NCBI GenBank assembly: GCA_019321725.1 | Contig: CM033123.1 | Location: forward strand, 4,906,960-4,970,959 | DNA length: 64,000 bases | Direction: 5' to 3' | Source of the DNA: Paulownia fortunei | Lineage: Eukaryota; Streptophyta; Magnoliopsida; Lamiales; Paulowniaceae | Shown: positions 26,036 to 37,207 of the stretch, one piece after another | How the letters are laid out: every line of letters begins with the position of its first letter | How positions within the stretch are numbered: position 1 is the stretch's first letter | The notes under the pieces: model-generated | The model's database searches: none | What the model was told of the DNA's origin: nothing | What the model saw: the letters and a program-made list of their open reading frames with translations, nothing else | Program-made: the position numbers and the translations under genes

Positions 26036-26240
26036 TAAACTTCATGAGTTTTTGCAATTTTGTATGACAGAAAGGCACTTAAGAATCCTTGAGAAGGTCT
26101 GCAGAAAAATGGTTAATCCATTATGCTTGCAAGAACCTGGCTTCCACCATTAATGTTTGTTTGCTTTGAGTTCCTTTTGTAAGAAGTTTTTCAGTCTACT
26201 CTTTTGCTTAGCACATGTCAGATGTATGTAAAAATGAGAA

Positions 26241-26338
26241 ATTGTTGTTTGTAATTTTTTGAATCTTTGAAAGGCATGAAAAAGGGAAAAAGAGTGACAA
26301 TTGTTGTTTGTAATTTTTGAATCTGTATTGGGCATGAA
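26241..26338. repeat. Two-copy imperfect direct repeat downstream of the JASON-like gene
   Basis: The unit ATTGTTGTTTGTAATTTTT...GAATCT...GGCATGAA occurs at 26241-26280 and again at 26300-26338, about 59 bp apart. It lies in the probable 3' UTR or just past it. Confidence 0.8.
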
Positions 26339-26339
26339 A

Positions 26340-27494
26340 ACTGAAATGGACTGAAGGAATATTTTTTTGAGATACATGAAATTGAATCTAATGTTTGGTC
26401 AATAATCTGCACAACAACATCATGGTTCTTCTGATATGTACTTGATGAAGAGGACGTTCTAACGTTCTCTCCTTCCACCCCCATCACCAATCCAAGACGC
26501 AGGCACTCGCAGGTTTGTGCATATACACAGCCTAGGGAACAGAAGTAGAGCAAACTGTTGAACCAGTTTAAAAACTAAGAATGTAACATCAGATATAAGT
26601 CGACCATCAAGGTATCAAGATTACCAATGTAAATTCCTTTCAATCTGCTATAGGTGGATAAATGGACTAAGGTGTGTAATTAGGTAGTTTCGTGAGGGTC
26701 TAAACAGCAGTGCATAAAAAATGCGTTATAAATTAGCAAAGGAAACACAATCCCACTACATAAGTCGTGTATAAAAACAGTGAAATATGGAAGCACAATG
26801 GTTGTTATTAGATTGAACGACTGAGTAAACCAGAATGTAATAACAAACTAGAGACATTGCTTTATCAAGACTCAGAAGTTATTGGATGGACAATGGTTGC
26901 AATGGCCATGATATGGGAAAGTTTCTGGAAACGAATAGCAAACACAAATATCAAATCAATAAAATGAATATAAATCTTCTGCATGAGACATGATATTCTA
27001 AGAAATTTACAAATTATATGTCAAAGATACAAATCAAATTGATACACGGGAAGCTATCAATTTTGCAGACACGGGGAAAAAGGAACACCTCTGAGTCATT
27101 ATATGGCAATCACAAGTAATCATCTATTCCATGGTATCGCAAGCACAAGGCATGATCATCTTCATCTGCTTCTAGATAAGATTTATCTACAAGCATAAAA
27201 AATCACGTACTCCACAGCATCAGAACTACAAATTTAGATAATCTACATCTGCTTCTGTAAAAATCATAAGATTATGTACAAACTCGAGATGCCTGAAATG
27301 ACTTCCACTTGGCATCTTTCTTTAAGTACTGTAGAACTCAATGAATTGGAGTTGCAGCAAGATGATTTTGTGGTAATAATAGAAGACATGATCCAAGGAG
27401 CAGCGAATCCTGCAAACCCTCAGTTCCACTGGGAGAAAATTACCTCTCACAAATCCAGCAGCAATTTACTGGGAAATAGTCTAATATATGTGGT
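26340..27494. other. Intergenic region between JASON-like and CaaX protein genes
   Basis: The sequence is AT-rich with no conserved open frame. It must contain the 3' UTR of the - strand CaaX gene at its right end. I see nothing else assignable. Confidence 0.5.
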
Positions 27495-28906
27495 CTACAT
27501 TATTTTACAGAGGCAAGAATCTGAATCTTCCTCATCTGAGTCACTCACGTCACTGCAAGCCAAAAGAGATGTAACTATATGTGAGAAGACAATAACAAAT
27601 AGAACTCAACAAGTTAAAAAGCTAGATACTCAACAACTCCATTAAATTATCACTGACTAAGAAGTTCTCTCTTTTCTGCTGAAAACAGGAAGAATTTTTC
27701 ATCTTTATGTAAAACGACTCTTGTTCAGACTCAATAAAGGAATAAACCAGAACTAATTGTATATATCAAATATGCTATTCTATGATTTCTCAGCCATATA
27801 ATACCATTCTAAAAGCAAGAAATTTTCCTTTAGATTATGAATTCTTAGAGTATCGATCCTAGTCTTATTCATTTGAATGTGATTGAAGGAGCTGCTGCTA
27901 AAAAATCAGGAGATAGGTGGGTTTAGGATGATTACTGAGGAGAATTGACAACATAATGATTAGAATCTCTTTTGAGGACATTATAAAATTGGAAGGAAAG
28001 AAGGCATCAACAAGGCTCGAGCATAATTGATGAAGTGGTTGCTGAAGTTCTACAGTTTGAAACTTAAAGCCGCAAGACACTCAGGAGTCCAAAACACAAA
28101 GAAAACAACTGCAAAATTTGGTTGCACTCTGGCATGTGTATGATGTATGGTAGAGTTTGAGGGCTACAGTACAATTGGTCTATAGAACTGAAAATTAGCA
28201 TGTTTTATTTGGGGGATGTGTATAATGGTACAAGAAAAATGGCCCTAGGAGCTTGCATTAAAGTAACACGTTTATGTACAAAAAGAGGCAGTTGACTTAT
28301 CACAAATTCCAAGACTCCCCTGCTTCTAACAGATATTACTGCAGGAGGAGCTTACCGCTTGGACACCTGGTCTATGGCCGCAGACTCCTAATAGCCATGA
28401 AACATTAGACACCCAAATTATACTTGTATAGTTGTATGCCTCTCATTTCACAAGTCACCACATTCTGCGCAATAATTAAGATTCTATCTAATTCAAGATG
28501 TAGATGCTAAAGTATATAACTATTTCAATTCCCAAGTAGAATTAAACAGGAAAATAAATTATAAAAGGATGAAGACAAAATAACAAACCATAACAATTGA
28601 TTTGGAGTAATTAATACAACTATGAGAATCAAACTAGACAATACTGACCAGAATCATGAAAAATCAACAAGATAAACAGCAAAAAGATCTTGACTACCTT
28701 GGTTGAAACTCCAAGATTTCTGCAAGCTTATCTCCATTCTTATCCAACCACTGAACTTTCCTCCTAGGCTTTTCAGACTTTTTTAACAATGACTGTGATT
28801 CATCATCCCCATGACTCTCTCCATTCACTACAGCCTTTGGAGACTCCACACTGTGCAAATTATTGGTATTTACATCACTCTTCAAACTGTGATGATTCAT
28901 ATCCAT
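27495..28906 (-). CDS. Small acidic CaaX-box protein, plant-specific, function unknown
   Basis: Two coding exons, 28698-28906 and 27495-27552, give 88 aa. The splice joins CCA-AG|GTAGTC to TTGCAG|TGACG, which restores a serine codon and gives EFQPSDVSDSDEEDSDSC. The protein ends CLCKIM-stop, where CKIM fits a CaaX prenylation box; Met at the last position favours farnesylation. The middle has PRRKVQWLDKNGDKLAEILE, a segment I remember in small uncharacterised plant proteins with the same acidic-Ser tail and Cys-x-Cys CaaX end. Membrane attachment is inferred. The start is the first ATG of the exon (28906); an upstream non-coding exon is likely near 29.0-29.3 kb. The second exon has only 58 coding bases, so automated annotation could easily miss it. 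Confidence 0.8.
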
Positions 28907-31698
28907 CAAGAAAAAATATACTATGAAAATTTCAGAAAAAGTTCAATGTTTATCCTTCAACAATGGAGAAAAAGACAGGATCTTCATGGATTTTGAACAT
29001 GCTCACAGAACAAATTATTAGGCTTCCCAGATTATAAATTTCCAATCTTTTGAAGTGACTTGCGAGGAATCAATACATATTGTCAGAAAAGTCAACTAAT
29101 GATATGACCAAGACAGCAATCAATATTATGCAAGCCTGTAGCTCATTACAGGCTCAGAATAAAGACCTGAAACTTACATTACTTAATATGAAAATCAAAA
29201 ATAAAAAGATGAAAAATATTTAGAAATTGCAATCTTGAATAATGTGAAGCAAAATATAAAAAAAAAAATAGAAGATGAAAAACCCTGAAAATGGACAATT
29301 AGATTTGAGGAAGAGAGAGAACTTGTGTGTTTGCCTACGTTGTTTGTTGGATTTACTGGTGAAGATGGTTTTTATGCCACGTTATTATGTAGTTAATAAA
29401 AAAATTACTGTCATTTTTGGGTGTTTTGATGTTGATGATGTTCAATGTAAAGTAGTTAAATTATTACTGGAAAATGGCGCATTTTGTGGGCCATGGGATC
29501 TATGAATGAAATTTAAGGGCTTGAATTTGTTGGCCGTTGAGTTCATGTGAAGACATTTCATTTCAGTTGAAAAAGTAGAAACATTATATTATTCTCAAAA
29601 TATCCTTCAAATAGATTCCTTTACAATAATTTATGATTTTTAGAAATTGTATTTTTACTTTACCAGTAAAAAAATCTTAATTTTGAATGTGTCAGGAATA
29701 TTAGATAACTGAGACATCCAAATGAAATTGTTTTGAATCAAACCATTTTATAACTAATTTTTTTAAAATAAATTGACCACTTAAGTAAGATTTCATTAGT
29801 GATGTTAGATATTTATTAAGAAAATTATTGTTTAAGCAACCTGCCCACTTTATCAGTTAATACTAATAGATAATTCAAAATTAGATTCCACAACACAATT
29901 GAAGTGGTAGGGTCTGCCCCTTGTGACCTTGTCAACCTTGCCCACAAGAGGGGATAGTTGTTTTAAAGATCAGGTTGGGATCTGTTTTACTTACTAGATT
30001 ATGAAAGTGATGTTGAAGCCTTGTCAAAAAAGGTCTGGAAGATGGTCCTATCCTACAGAAAAAGTAAATTTTATGGTAAAGTAGAAACATAAGTGCCGTG
30101 GATTACCAAGAATCGAAATTCAAAATGTATTATCCAAGAATTATGAAATGTATTATTAAAGAACGAAATTTAAAAAATGATGTACTGATTGGCAAGGGGT
30201 CATTCAAAAATTATTATTCATTTAAATTGGAGTCTCGTTATTTAAATTATAAAAAAGTATATTTTGTTTGTCCATTCGATGTGGGATGAATTTCTCCATA
30301 ACATAAATCCCAATTGCTTGATGGACTATGTGATGCAGGGAAAACTAATGCCGGTGGACTATGTATGTGGGAAATTGGTACTGAATTTCCACATATGAGG
30401 CTAAATTGACGTGGCATGGAATGATAAACGTCCATCCAAAAAGTATTGTTCGTTTTACCTAATTTCACGATTTTGTTGTGGAAAATGCACTTCTTGGATT
30501 ATTTGTAACACGACTTATTGAACTAACTCCTTTGGATACGGTGGTGGTGGATTATGATGAGGAAATGGTTCCCGCGGCTGTTCTACTCCATTGTTGTCGG
30601 CTTTTCTTTCATGGTATTGTCAACTCCCATAGACCACGTCAAACATTGAGCATGTATACCAGAACTAGAGTTAGAGAGCCCAACGCTTAAACCACCCCCA
30701 TAAACGAAAAGCTGGAGTGGATTAGCCGCGGGAAACACTTTCTCATCATAATCTACTATCACCATGTCTCGAAGAGCTAACTCAATAAATCGTGCTAAAA
30801 TAATCTAAAAGGTGCCTTTTTTAGGATAAAACCATAAGATTAGCTAAAACTAATAATACCTTTTAGATGAATACTTGTTATCTCATGTCACATCCTAAAA
30901 GTAAACTAAAATTCAAAAAAATATTGTCTAAGAATCGAAATTCAAAATATATCAACCAATTTCCATAAAATAATTTCACGAAGTTCAATTAATTGTCTTC
31001 ATTAAAAAATATTATATCGACAAATAAGAACCCACGTTTCCTCATATTTTTGTGGTATGGAATATTACAGGTAAATCCAACAAAACAAAAGCACTTTCTT
31101 GGTCTGTTGCATCAGAAACTTGATTTTATGAAGCAAAACTCGAGCATTATGCAATTATACTTCGGATAAATAGAAAAAAAAAACGATATACTGAATACAG
31201 ATATGATCAATATGCTTTCATTTGTAGCATTAATGTGTTCTTTGTAGGAACATCGTTTGGAAGGTTGTAAGAAATGATTACAGCACAGAACTTGCATTTT
31301 ACTCGATGAATTCACTCACACTCTCAGCAACGAAGTAGCATTATTTCAGTTCACACAGGCTCGCGCGCGCGCACAGAGAAATGTCTTCATCAGAATATGC
31401 AAGAGTATATCGAAATTCTGTACAATCAAAGAATACATAATGCGTACATGGTATGCAATAAAGAAAAAAATGAAAATCTCTTCTAGCTCTAAGTATACCT
31501 GACAATCAAGATAGCAGATTACATATAAATATCAATATCAAACTCTTTATGTCATATTCAACGTCTCTGTTATCAAATGAAAGTAACCATTTGGGGCCAG
31601 GACTAGTTGGCGCGTCTTAATATTTGACTAAACAAAGCAGGAGCATACAAACCATCATATGCCATTTTACTGGGGTGCACTAAAACCATAAAGTGACC
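28907..31698. other. Intergenic region with an inverted duplication
   Basis: This contains the 5' end of the CaaX gene and AT-rich sequence without conserved open frames. The exception is the inverted-repeat structure at 30510-30794. A GC dinucleotide run lies near 31361-31374. Confidence 0.5.
30510..30794. repeat. Inverted duplication of a coding-like fragment
   Basis: The left arm, 30510-30590, matches the reverse complement of 30713-30794 at about 75-80% by eye. The left arm read forward gives LIELTPLDTVVVDYDEEMVP. The right arm read on the - strand gives FIELALRDMVIVDYDEKVFP and continues AANPLQLFVYGGG. Both arms therefore keep an open, similar peptide frame, which suggests two copies of one gene fragment facing each other. 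I do not recognise the source gene. Confidence 0.7.
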
Positions 31699-32595
31699 TC
31701 ATACAGTGGGATATACTGATAATTGTGGAAGTGGAGGTTGTTTTCCTGTAGGCTTGAAAGCCACCAGCTGCACTTTGGCAGACAAGAAAATGTGTCTTCC
31801 AAGTAGATTAGCAATTGTATCTGCTGAGTTTTGAACAGGTAGAGGAACTTCCCTTCGATGACTAAGTGCTGACATTGATTTTTTAACACATCTTATTAGC
31901 TCATTATGCCCTGTACAAACTCTATCATGACACAGAGACAAAGAGAAACAGAGGGAAAGGGAGAGAGGAGAGAGGAGAGAGAGAGACCAGTGAAGCGATT
32001 TCGAGCAGCTTACAGATCATAATCAGCATAATAAACGGAAGAAGTACAGGAAGATAACAATGGTACGATGAACAAGAAACAGAGAAATGTGCACCTCTTA
32101 CATCCAGCTTGTCAATTCTAAGTCCCTGAAAATGTCTTATATGGGAAAAGAAAAAAAAAAGTTTCTCCCAGCAGTATACAGAGGTTTCCCGAACAGGAGG
32201 GAAGAACAGGTCATTCTATTATCAGCTGGGCTTGAGATCTCAGAATTTGTAGTGGCATACATCAAATTCCAGTATCCACTGCAGTGGCGCCATTAATCTA
32301 AAATAATTTTTTCAAATTGTTAAAACACAAGCGGTAACTCTTTTTGGTCCCAAAAGTCAGCATCAATAGAATAAAGAATAAATATTAGGTGCTAAGTTAC
32401 TTGTAGAGACGTATATATTTCCATTTTCAACAAAAATGATCAGAGACATTTCCTCTGTCCAAGCTGTAATACTGAGCTCCCAGCCGAAAGAAATGCTGAT
32501 TCCGGTGAAATATCTGAAGGGATGTATAAACCATTCAAACTCATACATCATCCAAGGTAAACCTTCTGTGTCATCAAACAGGTAATTTTCCTTCA
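31699..32595 (-). CDS. 3' exons of an unidentified gene
   Basis: The terminal exon 31699-31910 follows a good acceptor (TTTGTACAG) and reads through KSMSALSHRREVPLPVQNSA and FLSAKVQLVAFKPTGKQPP to end QLSVYPTV-stop. It joins in frame (T+GG = Trp) to an exon at 32448-32513 reading ISPESAFLSAGSSVLQLGQRK. A further candidate exon, 32563-32595, reads KENYLFDDTE and joins as GAT (Asp). The intron between those two would be only 49 nt, so either that junction is wrong or the locus is damaged. I could not assign exons upstream with confidence, nor recognise the family. The composition and splice phase strongly suggest real coding sequence. Confidence 0.5.
31955..31987. repeat. GA-rich simple repeat
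   Basis: A run of GAGAGAGGAGAGAG-type sequence lies in the intron just upstream of the last exon of the unidentified - strand gene. Confidence 0.8.
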
Positions 32596-35500
32596 CTGTC
32601 AGCTACATGGTATCCACATAATTCAAAAGAGATACGGAAAAGAAAATTGCAAAACCAACTTTTAGAACAGCCAAAATATTTTGAGAAATTTTCATAACCG
32701 CAATCAGTACTTCAGGTCCCCAGTTCAGATAAATCATAGTCCATATCCATCAGAACTCTAAAGCAGCACTTGTAAAAAAAAAACACTAATCTTAAGGTAG
32801 ATTCATGAGTCATTAAAGCTTTTTTTGGAAAATGCATGCCAAACTTTGGTCCCTTTAATCCAAGATTCAAAACCACATTGTTTGTAGGAATTTTTTTTTA
32901 TATCTTGTTGTTTGTATTTGAATTTATTTTGTAGAATCAACTCCATAGATTCTACCAGAAATCTTTCAATTCCCTCACAGCAAGCAGATCGACATCTTGA
33001 CAGGTAGCAAAAATCACTGCAGTATTCCCAATGCGCTTTCAGGAAAATACAGATGTGATTACTACTACGGCCTTCTTTCAGGTTAGGTCCAGCTATAGAA
33101 AGGAAAAGAGTTCCATCATGTCATAAGTGCATTATCAATATGACTTTATGACGGAGTCAAAATTTTCTCCAGGAACTAATGGATGTAGGAAATTCAGGAG
33201 CATGTGCTAAGGCACCTCATTGCATCTAGTCCCTTATTCCACCTCCAGAATTAAGAGGAGAGCCCATTGAAGATCTGAGCACCAATACTTGTTTGATTTC
33301 AATATTTCTTGAGTAACCTAATTGATATCATTATTCCTCGAGTAACCATCTAGCTTTAGAGAACTATATGTCCAGTACCACCAAGAGGCAGAACATCTGA
33401 ATCATATCTGAAGTTATGGGGAGAGATCTGTCTAGTCACTCAATGTAGAAAGAAAAAAAACTAAATTAAAGACTTATCACACAGATTAATTATTCATTTA
33501 AGAAAAAATAAGCAAAAATTACACATGAAATATTTATGTTTCGCTCTCTTTCTCTTTCCAAACTTTTGCTTCACCTCATCCAACACCTGTTGCAGTAACA
33601 TTTACCAATATTACTCCCCGCCATGTCGAAGGCAAGAAACTAGACAAGACTGTGTGGAACCTACTGAATTTCAATACTTTTGTGAAATATCATTTGAAGT
33701 TAAAGCATCTTATTAAACAATAGAATAGAGGGCTTGCTCACATCTTGAGACCAAACTAAGTCAAAAACAGAGCACAAGAGGTTTTATACAGAGAAGGGTG
33801 AGAATGCATCTGGAAAGCTTGGTTCAGATAACCAAATACATATCTAAATATTAAGTGCAATAATGGAAGCATAGACTAGTTTTCCTCAAGCTATACTATC
33901 CTATTTTGGCAATTAATATGTAATCTTCCAAAGAATAAATTCATCTAATGTGCTACTCCCTCTGTGTAACAGCTCCTGCAATATGCAGGAATTGAAGAAG
34001 ATCAACAGATTAAGAAGAATGCCCAGGTGCTCTTCAGTAGACAATTAGCTAAACCGGCATTCTTTTCTGTTGGAAGTCACTAGAATAGCAACCACAATGA
34101 CAAGCAACTTTCAAATTTATTCTTTCCCTTATCTCAACAGAAAATGAAATCAACAAATTACCGTTTAAATTCATCAGCAGGCACTGTTCTGATTTACATT
34201 ATTTTGGCAGACTCTTTCTTCCTGTGCTTCTTTTCTTTTTCATCACACCTTTTTCTATATGCTGAAGCTAAAATTCTGATGCAGGATGTAAACGTGTGTG
34301 CAAATGGATAGGTTTCTCAACATCCAAAATCCTCAAAAGAAAATACTACTTCGTCAAGAAGATTAGGAGAATTTGCTCAAGAATCAAAATCCATGGCTTC
34401 AGCTGTTTATCGAGACGATCCAGTGACAAGGTATACAAAATTGGATTAGAAAAGTTGTTTCCTAATGATATAAATACGATGGGAGATACAGGCACACATC
34501 TTGCCACTTGTTACTTTCATAGCTATGACATACACCAAGCTTTTTATAACATTTAATTTTACTATTCTAAGTGCAATATTGCAGAAAAGAATAAAAGGCA
34601 AAACTCTAGCTAAGCAGTCAAGAATTTCTTCAACCTGTGTATTCCCAAATGGTCGCATTTAGAGTTCAATTTTCTGTACGACATGCCATACAATTTGAAT
34701 ATGCCTTTTTCCTTTATATTCAAACTGATAACATTAGACACTGAAAGTTTACGCCAATGCATTACAATATGGTATCCAGGAAAGCCATTACTATATCCAT
34801 GAGAATAGAAGCATCAGAAGAAATTGCACCAAAGAAGACATTTAAAAACCAACAAAAGATTTCTATTGTAGAACATCATAGACTAAGAAACTCACAGATT
34901 AGTCGTACTTCTCATCCCTGTAGTAAATGTAAAATGATTCAATGATTGGAGCATAGAGATCTCTCTTTTCGCATTTCCCCTCACTTTCTAACCCTTTACT
35001 GAACCCAAACTTATTCAAATATTTAAGATATTAACTATGGGATAGACATTTTCTATAATCTAATTAATACAAAATGCATGAACAATAAGAAAATGATTAC
35101 ATTTAAACATAAGGTGTGCTGCAACTTGGTTCTAGCTCGAAATTCAATGTGAGTCCAATGTTCTGGCAACAGGGTAAAGATATAACAATTAGATGTTGAG
35201 TTTTAAACTTGTTAGTAATAATTACTACAAGAACTAAATTGAAAACCATGAACACTAGCAACATAAAATAACTCAGGTGAGGCAATATTGGGAAAAGACA
35301 ACTGCTCCAGGATGTCATTGCAACATCAAGGTGTCAACTCCCAAACCACTTGAATGGATAACTGATTACTGTTAAGTTCCTTAAAACTAATGAGCTGCAA
35401 GAATGATTTTGACACTCAGTTGAAGGTCAGTTCTCCAAGAGTTGCAACAAAATTTGGCTAATATGCATGAGTAATGGTAGTTTTTAACTCTGCAGCTGTC

Positions 35501-36337
35501 TCCAATCTTTGTGCTGTATAAAAGTAACTAGCACTGTAGGTAAAGGTAAGAATCCTAAACACACTGCAAGTTTAGGGGGCATTGCCAGAAATTACTATCA
35601 GATGCATTGAGTTCTAAAACATTTTGAATGAAACATTGCATTTTTATCTGCAATGTTTTACTTTTCTTAAAGAGATTCATAAGCTTGAAAAATTATTTAT
35701 TGCGCATCATACATGATATATAAGTTAGATTGATTCAAGAACAAGATGTTTTCTCATCCCTTATTTTGCATTGATTCCAATCTAAGATTAGGAAAATACG
35801 AACCTCAAAGTACACATGTGACTTCCTATTTGATTAACATCTACTCGAAATATTTCTAACCTGAACACTTAAATTGGAATTACGTTCTACAGCTGAAGAC
35901 ATTACAAGTCTTGGTTCAACAAAACCTAGTTCAGGACCAGTAGAGTATAGTTGCTCCTAAAACTGATATTTACAGCAATTGACTTGTGTACAAATACAAC
36001 TTTTGTCCTCTCAAAAGTAACACTTACTGCAATTTATTGTATCCTTAGTGGGATACCATTGCTTCAGAAATCTTTTTCGTATTCCAGCATTGCAAGTCAG
36101 TTATAGTGATGATATAAAAACTGAATTAGCCACATGTTTCAAGAAAGGATGAAAGAAATCATTTGAGAATGAAGTCAATAAAAAAATAAATTTATACTCT
36201 GCAATATATGATCCAAAAGATGATGCAACAGCTAAAACTATCTATCATAAAAATGAAAATTCTTTCTGTCACAACTCAAAACTTACAATGTTTTGATGAT
36301 TATAATCGAATTCAAACAGCAGAAGAACCAAAACCTC
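32596..36337. other. Unassigned region, possibly introns of the unidentified - strand gene
   Basis: If the gene at 31699-32595 is complete, its upstream exons should lie here. A stretch near 34560-34630 on the - strand follows an AG acceptor and reads VEEILDCLARVLPFILF, a weak candidate exon. The region is otherwise AT-rich, and none of its open frames is convincing. The right end holds the 3' UTR of the DUF716 gene. Confidence 0.35.
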
Positions 36338-37207
36338 TCATTCCATTTCAAGTTCAGGAAGTGGGTGCATCAACATGCTCTCAGATCCTATCTCAGCTAG
36401 TAAGAGTCCACTTGTCTCGCCACACCTCATGTTCACATAACGATGCAACAAGCCAAACAACATAAAGCTGGTGATAATAACCATGATAACATGCCCAACG
36501 AACAGCACGTTCATCAATACCATGCCCCTCCACATATCATCCTCAAGCTCACACTTGACATCGGCCCCCCCTTTAGCTAGGTTTACCCCAGAAATCTTAT
36601 CACAGCCTTTCAACCCAAATGCATCAGTGTACAAAGACAGGCCCACTTGCAGGACCCAAGTACCCTTCAAAACAAGCCCAGAGGACAATAAAAACTCAGC
36701 AAAAAATGCCGATGGTCTAACAGATAAATACACGCAACATGCCGCGCAAAAAACAGCCAAGCCACCCAAAGTTCCATAAACCGAACCACCAAGGCCAACA
36801 ACCCCCCTCCCACTCATGTAAAACTCAATCAAAAATGCGACGCCAGCAAATATGAAGACAAAACTCTCAGGAACCGAGTAAAGATCCAAACTTTCTTTCA
36901 AAATAATCAAAACCAAGATTGCCCAGAAGAGGAAAATAACAAAAGACTGCTGCAAGAATGAGAATCTGTAAGAGGGGTTGTCTGAAAATGCAAGAAAGAT
37001 GAAGATGTGGGACAATGAGGCAATGGGAAGAACTATAAGAAGAGTGTAAAGATCGAAGTTTTTCCACTTGGGTTCTGAGAAATACCAAATTCTTGATCTG
37101 TAGAGAGATGGGTTCCTTAGATAGAGAGAGACAGAGCACAGAAGGCGGCGAACGCCAAGGGGACAGAGGAAGAGGGAGGCTGTGAAATGGGTAGCCAACG
37201 ATGCCAT
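36338..37207 (-). CDS. DUF716 / TMEM45-like multi-pass membrane protein
   Basis: This is a single exon of 289 aa starting MASLATHF; the frame extends 13 codons upstream but without an ATG. The chain has an N-terminal region PLGVRRLLCS, then about six or seven hydrophobic helices: roughly residues 45-70, 80-100, 110-130, 140-165, 170-190 and 225-250. Polar loops include DAFGLKGCDKISGV and KCELEDDMWRGM. The C-terminus is cytosolic-looking and ends PELEME. Single-exon plant DUF716 genes of this size are typical. The molecular function is not known; one tobacco member is linked to virus response in the literature. No signal peptide is separable from the first membrane segment. Confidence 0.85.
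   Translation of the reverse strand: MASLATHFTASLFLCPLGVRRLLCSVSLYLRNPSLYRSRIWYFSEPKWKNFDLYTLLIVLPIASLSHIFIFLAFSDNPSYRFSFLQQSFVIFLFWAILVLIILKESLDLYSVPESFVFIFAGVAFLIEFYMSGRGVVGLGGSVYGTLGGLAVFCAACCVYLSVRPSAFFAEFLLSSGLVLKGTWVLQVGLSLYTDAFGLKGCDKISGVNLAKGGADVKCELEDDMWRGMVLMNVLFVGHVIMVIITSFMLFGLLHRYVNMRCGETSGLLLAEIGSESMLMHPLPELEME

Noticed and set aside
26218..26553. A 111-codon - strand frame downstream of the JASON-like gene
   Set aside because: It overlaps the direct repeats, is low-complexity Ser/Lys/Phe-rich and has no relatives I recognise.
29275..29505. A 76-codon + strand frame upstream of the CaaX gene
   Set aside because: It lies in the probable 5' region of the opposite-strand gene and resembles no protein.
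36471..36779. A 102-codon + strand frame opposite the DUF716 gene
   Set aside because: It is antisense to a well-supported single-exon gene and has no start context or family.
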